From: Candidatus Coproplasma stercoravium
Lineage (GTDB): Bacteria > Bacillota > Clostridia > Christensenellales > Borkfalkiaceae
Length of the DNA stretch: 42,680 bases
NCBI GenBank assembly: GCA_018713165.1
Contig: DVFR01000038.1
Location: 1-42,680, forward strand
Direction: 5' to 3'
Made by a program: the position numbers and the translations under genes. The notes below the pieces were generated by a model. It ran no database searches. It saw only the letters and a program-made list of their open reading frames with translations, and was not told the origin of the DNA. The stretch's first letter is position 1, and every line of letters starts with the position of its first letter. This document shows positions 7,214 to 14,794 of this stretch, one piece after another.

Positions 7214-8074
7214 ATGTTTATCCAGATGTATCACGAGCGCTATATGCGCTTCCCCGAAGGCAAGGAAAAGGCGGTAACTTTCAGCTACGACGACGGCGTC
7301 GCGGCAGATAAAAAACTTATCGCAATACTCGACAAATACGGTTTAAAGGGCACTTTCAACCTCAACAATCTGCTCTTCGACGTTCAGTCGTGGCACAACC
7401 GCATGAACGAGGAGGATACCATAAATACCTACCTCGGTACCGAACACGAGGTCGCTCTTCACGGCGCGCGCCATATGTTCCTCGGCAAAGTTCCCGTGCC
7501 CCTCGCCATAAAGGAGGTGGCGGACAACCGCGCATATCTCGAAGAGAAGTTCGGCAGAATTGTCGACGGAATGGCGTACGCGTACAGCGGCGTGAACGAC
7601 GAAACCGCCTCCGCGCTCAAAGCTTTGGGCGTAAAGTATGCGCGAACCACCGTGTCGACCCACTCCTTCGCGCTGCCGACCGACTGGCTGCATTTAAACC
7701 CTACCGTGCACCATACCGAGCCCTGCCTTAAAGAGCTCACCGATAAGTTTCTTGCGGGCAAGCCCTCCGACGAGTTCAAACATCGCGAGCCGTGGCTGTA
7801 TTACGTTTGGGGTCACGCCTACGAATTTGACGACAACGACAACTGGGACGTTATTGAAGACCTGTGCAGGCGCGTCGGCGCGGACAAAAACGTATGGGCG
7901 GCTACCAACGGCGACATCTACGACTATGTGAAGTGCTACGAGAGCCTCGTATATTCCCTCGACGGCGAGAGGGTGTACAATCCCTCGCACCGCCCCGTCT
8001 GGGTAGAGATACGCGCAAAGACTTACAGGATAGGAAGCGGCGAAACCGTTCTTTTCGATACTGTAAGAGATTAA
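7214..8074 (+). CDS. Polysaccharide deacetylase-like protein (CE4/NodB fold), cytoplasmic
   Basis: Probable metal-dependent carbohydrate deacetylase of 286 residues. The NodB-homology motifs are visible: TFSYDDG (about residues 21-27, with the paired Asp) and HGARH (about 79-83, the two metal-binding His), with a later WGHAYEFDD near residue 198. There is no signal peptide, unlike cell-wall CE4 enzymes, so it probably acts inside the cell. An AAGGAG site lies just after structured repeat copy A and 7 nt before the ATG. It stands immediately before kduD, which suggests removal of acetyl groups from imported pectin or other sugar fragments; this role is inference. A terminator at 8188-8220 separates it from kduD. 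Confidence 0.8.
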   Translation: MFIQMYHERYMRFPEGKEKAVTFSYDDGVAADKKLIAILDKYGLKGTFNLNNLLFDVQSWHNRMNEEDTINTYLGTEHEVALHGARHMFLGKVPVPLAIKEVADNRAYLEEKFGRIVDGMAYAYSGVNDETASALKALGVKYARTTVSTHSFALPTDWLHLNPTVHHTEPCLKELTDKFLAGKPSDEFKHREPWLYYVWGHAYEFDDNDNWDVIEDLCRRVGADKNVWAATNGDIYDYVKCYESLVYSLDGERVYNPSHRPVWVEIRAKTYRIGSGETVLFDTVRD

Positions 8075-8187
8075 TACGAACCTGATTTAAAGCGGGAATA
8101 TTGCAGCACTATCTGCGTTAAAGCCCTTGACCGTGCCACAGGGCTGCCGGCATAAAAATTGTATTGGATGCGGCATATGTGCCGTGC

Positions 8188-8220
8188 AAAGCCGCCGCGG
8201 GCGCCGCCCGCGGCGGCTTT
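8188..8220 (+). terminator. Terminator between the deacetylase and kduD
   Basis: A 16-bp stem (8188-8203 with 8205-8220) with a 1-nt centre, starting AAA and ending TTTT. Confidence 0.75.
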
Positions 8221-8329
8221 TGCTGAAAAATTTTTTCGGGAATCTGAAAAAGGTCTTGAAAATTGCGGAATTTAGTGTTACCATATAAAGGCAAAACAAA
8301 TTTGCTCGGTTTTAAGGAGGGAGAGTATA

Positions 8330-9082
8330 ATGATTCTGGACCAGTTCAGCTTAAAGGGCAAAGTGGCAATCGTCACGGGCAGCAACACGGGGCTCGGGCA
8401 GGGCATAAGCCGCGCGTTCGTCGAGGCGGGCGCAAAGGTAGTCGGCGTTTCCCGCCGTCCCAGCACCGAAACCAAGGAGATGCTCGGCGATGATTTCCAC
8501 AACATAATAGCCGATTTGAGCACCTGCGACGTCATTCCGCAGGTGGTGGAGGGCACTCTCGCGCAGTTCGGCAGGGTGGATATCCTCGTGAACAACGCGG
8601 GCATAATCAAACGCCAGGATTCCATCGAGTTCTCCGAGGAGAACTGGGATTCGGTAATCGCCGTAAACCTCAAAACGGTGTTCTTTTTAACGCAGGCTGT
8701 GGCAAAGCAGTTCATAAAGCAGGGCAGCGGCGGCAAGATAATAAACATTGCCTCCATGCTCTCTTATCAGGGCGGCATAAGGGTGCCCTCATACACGGCG
8801 TCAAAGTCGGCGATAAGGGGCATTACCATGACGCTCTCCAACGAGTGGGCGAAATACGGCATCAACGTAAACGCAATCGCCCCCGGATATATGACGACGA
8901 ACAATACCCAGCAGCTCCGCCAGGACGAGGAGCGCTCGGCCGATATCCTCGCGCGCATTCCCGCCGGCAGGTGGGGCACTCCCGCCGATTTGGAGGGCGC
9001 CGCCGTGTTCCTCGCATCCTCCGCGTCGGACTATGTAAACGGCTTTACGCTCGCGGTAGACGGCGGCTGGCTGGGAAGATAA
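8330..9082 (+). CDS. kduD: KduD, 2-dehydro-3-deoxy-D-gluconate 5-dehydrogenase
   Basis: Short-chain dehydrogenase of 250 residues that reduces 2,5-diketo-3-deoxygluconate to 2-keto-3-deoxygluconate with NAD(P)H, the second step in unsaturated uronate use. Visible motifs are the cofactor loop TGSNTGLG (16-23), NNAG (88-91), the catalytic Ser near 142 and YTASK (Tyr155, Lys159), plus a VDGGW ending typical of KduD. Length matches the family (about 250). AAGGAGG precedes the ATG by 9 nt and a strong terminator follows at 9105-9129, so it looks monocistronic. Its partner kduI is 5 kb downstream on the same strand. The call rests on close overall similarity to known KduD. Confidence 0.92.
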   Translation: MILDQFSLKGKVAIVTGSNTGLGQGISRAFVEAGAKVVGVSRRPSTETKEMLGDDFHNIIADLSTCDVIPQVVEGTLAQFGRVDILVNNAGIIKRQDSIEFSEENWDSVIAVNLKTVFFLTQAVAKQFIKQGSGGKIINIASMLSYQGGIRVPSYTASKSAIRGITMTLSNEWAKYGINVNAIAPGYMTTNNTQQLRQDEERSADILARIPAGRWGTPADLEGAAVFLASSASDYVNGFTLAVDGGWLGR

Positions 9083-9104
9083 ACGACGTATTCGCAAAAA
9101 AACG

Positions 9105-9129
9105 CCGCGCCTTCGGGCGCGGTTTTTTT
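9105..9129 (+). terminator. kduD terminator
   Basis: Stem CCGCGCC/GGCGCGG (9105-9111, 9116-9122) closed by a TTCG loop and followed by seven T. Confidence 0.9.
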
Positions 9130-9560
9130 GTATAAAAAAATCCCCGCTGCATTCCGTCAGATTGCGGCGCACGGCCGCAATACTTTTTACGCAAATATTA
9201 CAACCCCGTGCGTACTTTTTTACATCTTTGCGGTATAATCGAACCGTAAAACAAATTCGGGCGGCGCGGTTGCCGCTCTAAGTTCCGGTCTGTGGATATG
9301 TGCGGGGCAATTTAAAAGGGTTGTGCAATAATCTGCTGAGTATTTTGCCCCGCATGTAATATAGTCATCATATTTTTCCCCTGTCGTACGGCGGCGCGGA
9401 AGGTTTTTCCCTTCCGCGCCGCCTGAGTTTTACCGCCGCGGCGCCCTTCGCGGCGGTATTTTTGCAGCCCCCGCCGCGCGTGTCAGCGGCGCGCGTGCGC
9501 GAACCATAAATAAAAATGTTAAATTATCCGAAAATTGTATCATTTGCTCCGTTTTGTATA
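9130..9560. other. Gene-free stretch with hairpins and the scattered TGCGGGGCAATT motif
   Basis: No credible coding region. It holds the short motif at 9295-9317 with its inverse at 9342-9357, a very strong 14-bp hairpin (9390-9403 with 9410-9423) and a second 9-bp hairpin (9432-9440 with 9449-9457) followed by a short T run. The hairpins could end a small untranslated transcript, since a TATAAT-like box lies near 9234-9239. That transcript is speculative. Confidence 0.45.
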
Positions 9561-9589
9561 TTTACTTGAAGGCGCGCAAACACTATAAT
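9561..9589 (+). promoter_or_regulatory. Promoter of the aldolase gene
   Basis: TTTACT (9561-9566), 17 nt and TATAAT (9584-9589), about 75 nt before the eda start at 9670. It has the same -35 box as the promoter at 1109. Confidence 0.6.
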
Positions 9590-9669
9590 TTATGTGTACG
9601 ATTATTAAATCGCGCGCGGCGCGCAAAAAGCGATAATAAAGCTGTTGCCGCGCAAATGGAGAGAAATCT

Positions 9670-10662
9670 ATGACAGAAAATGTAAAAGCAAAGATTGACG
9701 CCGTAGTCGAGGAATTCGGTAACATAGGCATTGTCCCCGTTATCAAGCTCGACAAGGTCGAAAATGCCGAAAAGCTTGCAAAAGCTCTGCGCGACGGCGG
9801 CATCAACTGCGCCGAAGTAACTTTCCGCGCAAAGGGCGCCGACGAGGTAATCGCGCGCATGGTAAAGGCTTATCCCGACATGATGGTAGGCGCGGGCACC
9901 GTGCTCACCTGCGAGCAGGCCGACGCGGCATACGCCGCGGGCGCCAAATTCTGCGTTGCCCCCGGCCTCAACCCCAAGGTGGTAAAGCACTGCCTCGATA
10001 AGGGCATACCCTTCGCCCCCGGTCTTTCCTCCGCGAGCGAGATTGAGCAGGCTTTAGAACTCGGGCTCGACTTCGTCAAGTTCTTCCCTGCGGAACAGGC
10101 GGGCGGCGTTGCATACATTAAGTCGGTTTGCGGCCCCTACCAGAACATGCGTTTCATGCCCACGGGCGGGGTTTCGGCGGACAACCTCAACAGCTACCTC
10201 GCATACAACAAAATCGTTTGCTGCGGCGGCAGCTGGATAGTTCCCGCCAAGGCGCTTGCAGAGGAGAACTGGGACGAGATTACCCGCCTTTGCAAGGAGG
10301 CTATCGACAGGATGCTCGGCTTCGAGATGGTTCACGTCGGCCTCAACTGCGCAAACCCCGAAGAGGCGGAGGCGGTTGCCGACAAGTTCGAGGCCGCGTT
10401 CGGTTTCAAAAAGAAGGTGGGCAACAGCTCGGTGTTCGCGTCCACCTATATGGAGATGATGAAATCTCCCTTCAAGGGCGACAACGGCCACATCGCCATC
10501 GCCACCAACTCTGTAAAGCGCGCGGTATATCAGTTAAAGATGCGCGGCTTCGAGCCTGACGAAAGCTCTTTCAAATACGACAAGGCTACGGGCGAGATGA
10601 ACGTGGCGTATCTTAAGGACCAGTTCGGCGGGTTTGCCGTGCACCTTGTAAAACGTAAGTAA
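9670..10662 (+). CDS. eda: KDPG aldolase fused to a C-terminal VOC (glyoxalase-like) domain
   Basis: The N-terminal ~215 residues are a 2-keto-3-deoxy-6-phosphogluconate / 4-hydroxy-2-oxoglutarate aldolase, which cleaves KDPG to pyruvate and glyceraldehyde 3-phosphate. The Schiff-base lysine is Lys137 in DFVKFFPAE, and Glu49 in CAEVTFR is the expected acid/base residue. GAGTVL (74-79) and PTGGV (164-168) also match. Residues ~219-330 form a second domain starting FEMVHVGLN, with the strand-helix pattern of the vicinal-oxygen-chelate fold. Stand-alone Eda has about 210 residues, so this is a real extension in one frame. The added domain may help bind a ligand or metal; its role is unknown. It is followed by the 113-bp repeat. 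Confidence 0.9.
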   Translation: MTENVKAKIDAVVEEFGNIGIVPVIKLDKVENAEKLAKALRDGGINCAEVTFRAKGADEVIARMVKAYPDMMVGAGTVLTCEQADAAYAAGAKFCVAPGLNPKVVKHCLDKGIPFAPGLSSASEIEQALELGLDFVKFFPAEQAGGVAYIKSVCGPYQNMRFMPTGGVSADNLNSYLAYNKIVCCGGSWIVPAKALAEENWDEITRLCKEAIDRMLGFEMVHVGLNCANPEEAEAVADKFEAAFGFKKKVGNSSVFASTYMEMMKSPFKGDNGHIAIATNSVKRAVYQLKMRGFEPDESSFKYDKATGEMNVAYLKDQFGGFAVHLVKRK

Positions 10663-10674
10663 GTCCGCTACGGC

Positions 10675-10787
10675 TTCATATAAGCGGCGTAATACGGTGT
10701 CGCGCTTACGGCTTCGTTCAGTCACTTACCTCTAAGTAAGCTCCTTCACGGCTTCCGCGCGCTCCTTGTCTTACTTGCTTCTATGAA
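10675..10787 (+). repeat. 113-bp structured repeat, copy 1 (after eda)
   Basis: Starts 13 nt after the aldolase stop. Ends form an outer stem, TTCATATAAGC with GCTTCTATGAA; inside are GTGTCGCGCTTACGG, TTCAGTCA, a CTTAC/GTAAG hairpin and CTCCTTCAC. The other copies at 14378-14490 and 20668-20780 have exactly the same length. Confidence 0.85.
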
Positions 10788-10843
10788 CCCTTTATGGGCT
10801 TTTATAAATAAGATAAAAATTTATTCTAAAATAATTATTTTGC

Positions 10844-11014
10844 GCAAGGCGGGTTTCCCGCCGATAGCGCGACACAATTTGCCGCGCAAGCGGGCTCACC
10901 GGAAGTGAATGGCGGCATTTCTATAATGGTGGGCGCTTAAAAATGCCGCCAGAGAAACTTGGTTTCTTAAACTCACGGAATTTTTTGTGCGTGACCCGAA
11001 CGAAAAATTCGTGA
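10844..11014 (+). repeat. Composite structured repeat I, copy C
   Basis: 171 bp, ending 40 nt before the kdgK start. Stems: 10848-10853/10857-10862 (GGCGGG with CCCGCC), 10911-10920/10941-10950 (GGCGGCATTT with AAATGCCGCC), 10953-10958/10962-10967 (AGAAAC with GTTTCT), and the 42-bp palindrome 10973-11014. Most stem sequences differ from copies A and B, but pairing is preserved. Confidence 0.8.
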
Positions 11015-11054
11015 ATACTATAGCTATTATATTTTTAAGGAGAAAACATTTTTT

Positions 11055-12086
11055 ATGAAAAAAATCGTAACCATGGGCGAGATAATGCTCCGCCTTTCCA
11101 CCCCCAACAACGAAAAGTTCATCCAGGCAGACGAGTTCGACATCAACTACGGCGGCGGCGAGGCTAACGTAGCCGTTTCCTGCGCAAACTACGGCCACAA
11201 GGCAGAGTTTGTAACCGCTCTTCCCGCAAACGAGCTCGGCGACTGCGCCGTTGCCGCTCTCAGAAAGTACGGCGTTGAAACCGACCACATCGCGCGCTGC
11301 GGCGAAAGGCTCGGCATCTACTACCTCGAAACCGGTTCGGCTATGAGGCCTTCCAAAGTCGTTTACGACAGGGCTCATTCCTCCATAACGACGGCTACCG
11401 CCAAAGATTTCGACTTCGACGCAATCTTCGAGGGCGCCGACTGGTTCCACTTCACGGGCATCACTCCCGCCGTATCCGACAGCGCGGCAGTTCTCACCGA
11501 AGAGGCTTTAAAGGCAGCCAAGAAGCACGGCGTTACCGTATCGGTTGACCTCAACTTCCGCAAAAAGCTCTGGTCGAGCGAAAAGGCCCAGAAGGTTATG
11601 ACCGGCCTCATGAAGTACGTAGACGTCTGCATCGGCAACGAAGAGGACGCCGAACTCGTTCTCGGCTTCAAGCCCGAAGCTACCAACGTTACCTCCGGCA
11701 AGCTCAACCTCGACGGTTACAAGTCGATATTCGAACAGATGGTTGCAAAATTCGGCTTCAAATATGCGATTTCTTCCCTCCGCGTAAGCCACTCGGCTTC
11801 CGATAACGGCTGGTCGGCCTGCATCTACAACGGCGCAACGGGCGAGTTCTATCATTCGAGAGAATACAGGATTTCCCCCATCGTTGACCGCGTAGGCGGC
11901 GGCGACAGCTTTGCGGCAGGCGTAATCACCGGCTTCCTCGACGACAAGGATTTCAAGTCCGCCCTCGAGTTCGGCGTTGCGGCTTCCGCCCTCAAACACA
12001 CCATACCCGGCGACTTCAACCTCGTTTCCCGCAAGGAAGTTGACGCCCTCGCGGGCGGCGACGGCAGCGGCCGCGTTCAGAGATAA
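11055..12086 (+). CDS. kdgK: KdgK, 2-keto-3-deoxygluconate kinase (PfkB family)
   Basis: ATP-dependent sugar kinase of 343 residues that phosphorylates 2-keto-3-deoxygluconate to KDPG, feeding the aldolase just upstream. PfkB/ribokinase motifs are clear: GGGEANVAVSCANYG near residues 33-47 and the signature DRVGGGDSFAAG at 278-289, with catalytic Asp284. AAGGAG lies upstream of the ATG. It is about 30 residues longer than E. coli KdgK, with most extra length in the second half. The stop and the start of the next gene share an A (TAATG), so the two are translationally coupled. The 5' region is structured repeat copy C. KdgK is favoured over other PfkB kinases mainly by the kdu/uxa context. Confidence 0.88.
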   Translation: MKKIVTMGEIMLRLSTPNNEKFIQADEFDINYGGGEANVAVSCANYGHKAEFVTALPANELGDCAVAALRKYGVETDHIARCGERLGIYYLETGSAMRPSKVVYDRAHSSITTATAKDFDFDAIFEGADWFHFTGITPAVSDSAAVLTEEALKAAKKHGVTVSVDLNFRKKLWSSEKAQKVMTGLMKYVDVCIGNEEDAELVLGFKPEATNVTSGKLNLDGYKSIFEQMVAKFGFKYAISSLRVSHSASDNGWSACIYNGATGEFYHSREYRISPIVDRVGGGDSFAAGVITGFLDDKDFKSALEFGVAASALKHTIPGDFNLVSRKEVDALAGGDGSGRVQR

Positions 12087-12928
12087 TGAAGATTGCCTTC
12101 CGCACGCACGATTTGGGCGTAAAGGGGCTCGCCCCCGCAATCGAAAAGTGCAAAGAGTGCGGCATATCCGCCGTCCAGCTCGTCGCATACAAGTTTATGG
12201 ACGAGCTCAAGTACCGGCCGGGGCAGCTCAACGCGGAGAATTCCGCCGCCCTCGGCGCGGCGCTTAAAGAGGCGGGCATAGACGTCGCTCTCATAGGCGC
12301 GTATTTCAACCCCGTCCACTCCAATCCCGAAAAGGTGGAAAACGGCGTGGCGGTGTTCAAAGAGTACCTCAGTTACTGCACCAACCTCGGTTGCGACATA
12401 GTCGGCTCCGAAACGGGCTCGTTCAACGATGATAAGTGGACGTACAATCCCTTAAACCGCACCGACGAGGCTCTCGGCAGGGTTATAAACACCTTCCGCG
12501 GCCTCGCCGAGTATGCGGCGGAGCGCGGCGTAAAGATAGGCATGGAGGGCGCGGCGGGGCACGTCTGCTACGACGTAAAAACGCTCAAACGCGCAATCGA
12601 CGCCATAAACATGCCCAACGTGCAGGTCATATTCGATATATATAACTACCTCGACGCGTCCAACCACGGGCGTTACCTCGAAATTCTCGACGAAGGGTTA
12701 AAGACTTTTGCGGGCAAGATACGCGTTTTCCACATAAAGGACTACGTTTTCGAGGACGGAAAGGTAAAGCAGGTGCCGCCCGGCACGGGGCTTTTTGATT
12801 TCGACGCCATACTCTCCCGCATAAAGGCTTACGATAAAAACGCATATCTGGTGCTCGAAGGCACCACTGGCGAAAATATCGTGCCGTGCATTGAGTTCGT
12901 TACTTCAAAATGGAACAGTATCCGCTGA
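12086..12928 (+). CDS. Sugar phosphate isomerase/epimerase-like TIM-barrel protein
   Basis: A 280-residue member of the xylose-isomerase-like TIM barrel (AP endonuclease 2) superfamily, usually metal-dependent isomerases or epimerases. Typical features are the opening MKIAFRTHDLG strand, GSETG near residue 113, a MEGAAGH stretch (about 152-158), FDIYNYLD (about 188-195), and FHIKDY (about 217-222), which provide the Glu, His and Asp metal ligands. It overlaps kdgK by one base and so is co-expressed with it. No step of the classical uronate route needs it; it may process another sugar acid or epimer. The superfamily is secure, the reaction unknown. Confidence 0.8.
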   Translation: MKIAFRTHDLGVKGLAPAIEKCKECGISAVQLVAYKFMDELKYRPGQLNAENSAALGAALKEAGIDVALIGAYFNPVHSNPEKVENGVAVFKEYLSYCTNLGCDIVGSETGSFNDDKWTYNPLNRTDEALGRVINTFRGLAEYAAERGVKIGMEGAAGHVCYDVKTLKRAIDAINMPNVQVIFDIYNYLDASNHGRYLEILDEGLKTFAGKIRVFHIKDYVFEDGKVKQVPPGTGLFDFDAILSRIKAYDKNAYLVLEGTTGENIVPCIEFVTSKWNSIR

Positions 12929-12960
12929 ATTCTTTTGGCGGAGCAAAGCAATCCGAACCC

Positions 12961-13074
12961 AAGCCCCCTTGTGTAAAGGGGGGATAAGGGAGGGATTGAA
13001 AAAAAGCTGTTTACAATGCGGAACAATCCCTCAGACGGCTTCGCCGTCAGCTCTCTTTGCACAAGGGAGCCTTA
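12961..13074. repeat. CCCTTGTGTAAAGGGG-type intergenic repeat, copy 1
   Basis: Starts with a CCCCCTTGTGTAAAGGGG hairpin-like stretch, contains GGATTG and later CAATCCCTCAG, and ends TTTGCACAAGGGAGCC, so its two ends are inverted copies of each other. The same family occurs at 40845-41041. Gene-free 12929-13487 is entirely made of this and the two composite repeats that follow. Confidence 0.75.
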
Positions 13075-13080
13075 CCGTGC

Positions 13081-13280
13081 GCAAGGCGGACTTTCTCGCA
13101 GCAAAATTCAGCGCGGTAGCCCGCGCGTTAAGAATTTTGCAAGGAATAATTCACCACCGCAACAAATTCAAAATAAATTATGTTGGAAAAAGAGCAGCAG
13201 GGTTTCCCTGCGATACCTCTTTTTCACGACAATATACCTCACGGAAAAAGATTTTCGCAAAGCGGAAAGATTTTTCGTGA
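13081..13280 (+). repeat. Composite structured repeat II, copy 2
   Basis: Same order as 4141-4351: a GCAAGGCGG...CGCAG start, module M2 (13101-13140), the linker beginning AAGGAATAA, module M5 (13187-13224), an ACGAC link and a 42-bp TCACG...CGTGA palindrome (13239-13280). Stem sequences differ from copy 1 with pairing retained. Confidence 0.75.
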
Positions 13281-13298
13281 ATAAAATTAAATAATGTC

Positions 13299-13468
13299 GC
13301 AAGGGCGGCTACGCCGCCGCAGCAGGCCCCAATTTGCGCATACCTGCGCCTGAGCAGGGTGAATTTGCGCAATTATATAAAATGCGGGCCCTGAAGATTG
13401 CGAAAAGAGGGGCTGGCCCCTCAAACTCACGGAATTTTTCGTGCACGGCCTGCACGAAAAATTCGTGA
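13299..13468 (+). repeat. Composite structured repeat I, copy B
   Basis: 170 bp, ending 19 nt before the kduI start. Stems: 13304-13309/13313-13318, 13364-13373/13397-13405 (with one bulged G), 13407-13413/13416-13422, and the 42-bp palindrome 13427-13468, which is the most nearly perfect of the family. Confidence 0.8.
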
Positions 13469-13487
13469 ACAATGAAATGGAGTATTT

Positions 13488-14357
13488 ATGAAATTTGACG
13501 TTCGTTATGCAAATCATCCCGACGATTCCAAGCGTTACGATACCGCGGAACTCAGGGAAAAATACCTGATTGAAAAACTCTTCGCTGAGGATGATATTCT
13601 TTTAACTTATTCCCATCAGGACAGAATCATCGCGGGCGGCGCAATGCCCGTTAAAAAGAGCCTCTCGCTCGGCACTTTCAAGGAGCTTGCAACAAACTTC
13701 TTCCTCGAGCGCCGCGAGATGGGCGTTATAAACATCGGCGGCGCGGGCACGATAACCCTCGACGGCAAGGTTTATAACATCGGCTTTAAAGAGGGCATAT
13801 ATATCGGCATGGGCACCAAGGAAGTTACCTTTGCCTCCGACGACGCCTCCAAGCCCGCAAAATTCTATATCAATTCCTGCCCCGCGCACAAAACTTACCC
13901 TACGGTTAAAATAACCAAGCCCGTAGAGGGAGTTCCCGCGCCCGAGGGCACTGCATACTGCATCCAGCGCCACCTCGGAACGGAGGCGGGCATGAACAAG
14001 CGCACAATCAACCAGTTCATAATCGGCGGCGTGTGCCAAAGCTGCCAGCTTTCGATGGGCATGACCGAACTTGCCGTGGGCAGCTCGTGGAATACCCTTC
14101 CCAGCCACACGCACGAGAGAAGAATGGAAGTTTATATGTATTTCGAACTTCCCGAAACCGAGGCCGTGTTCCACCTCATGGGCACCCCTCAGGAGACGCG
14201 CCACATCGTTATGCACAACGAGCAGGCCGTTATCTCTCCCAGCTGGTCAATCCACACCGGCGTAGGCACGATGAACTACACCTTCATCTGGGGCATGTGC
14301 GGCGAGAACCAGACTTATGACGATATGGATAATATCGCCACCAAGGACCTGCGCTAA
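13488..14357 (+). CDS. kduI: KduI, 5-keto-4-deoxyuronate isomerase
   Basis: Cupin-fold metalloenzyme of 289 residues that converts 4-deoxy-L-threo-5-hexosulose uronate to 2,5-diketo-3-deoxygluconate, the substrate of KduD. Likely zinc ligands are His207, His209, Glu214 (in [12 protein letters not shown]) and His256 (in SWSIHTG), with the same relative spacing as in E. coli KduI. FERRE-like FFLERREMG and NIGGAGTI also fit. Upstream lies structured repeat copy B, with a GGAG site 7 nt before the ATG; downstream the 113-bp repeat begins 21 nt after the stop. It appears to be transcribed alone. The family is unmistakable. Confidence 0.94.
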   Translation: MKFDVRYANHPDDSKRYDTAELREKYLIEKLFAEDDILLTYSHQDRIIAGGAMPVKKSLSLGTFKELATNFFLERREMGVINIGGAGTITLDGKVYNIGFKEGIYIGMGTKEVTFASDDASKPAKFYINSCPAHKTYPTVKITKPVEGVPAPEGTAYCIQRHLGTEAGMNKRTINQFIIGGVCQSCQLSMGMTELAVGSSWNTLPSHTHERRMEVYMYFELPETEAVFHLMGTPQETRHIVMHNEQAVISPSWSIHTGVGTMNYTFIWGMCGENQTYDDMDNIATKDLR

Positions 14358-14377
14358 GTAATTTAATCCGTTACGGC

Positions 14378-14490
14378 TTCATATAAGCGGCGTATAATTT
14401 TGTCGCGCTTGCGGCTTCGTTCAGTCATGTACGTCTGTGTACACTCCTTCACGACTTCCGCACGCTCCGCGTTCTACTGGCTTCTATGAA
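14378..14490 (+). repeat. 113-bp structured repeat, copy 2 (after kduI)
   Basis: Same length and ends as copy 1 (TTCATATAAGC / GCTTCTATGAA). The central hairpin here is TGTAC/GTACA instead of CTTAC/GTAAG, keeping pairing. Confidence 0.85.
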
Positions 14491-14614
14491 CCCTTTATGG
14501 CAGGCGACATGAGTCTTGTCTTACTCGCATCTCCGAGGGGTGTCCGGGCGGCGATGGCTGCGGCGAATATTTTTCGCATTGCATCTGTGAATCCGTGTTG
14601 AATTTCCTTTTCCT

Positions 14615-14772
14615 GTCATTTCGAGCGGAGGCGGTAGCCGAAGCCGAGAAATCTTAAAGTATATTTTTCCGTTATAAACAGATTTCTCCACTCGCTATGC
14701 TCGGTTTGCGGTTTCCCCAAGGGAGCCCTCCGCAAAGTGTCGTCGGTTTCGCCTTCTCGCGCGAAATGACAA
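14615..14772. repeat. Palindromic TGTCATTTCGAGCG intergenic element
   Basis: An element of about 158 bp whose ends are inverted repeats (TGTCATTTCGAGCG at the left, CGCGCGAAATGACA at the right). Inside, GAGAAATCT (near 14649) pairs with AGATTTCTC (near 14690). This resembles a widespread class of non-coding bacterial palindromic repeats. It has no coding capacity. Confidence 0.7.
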
Positions 14773-14794
14773 ACCGGAAGCGATAAATAAAAAC

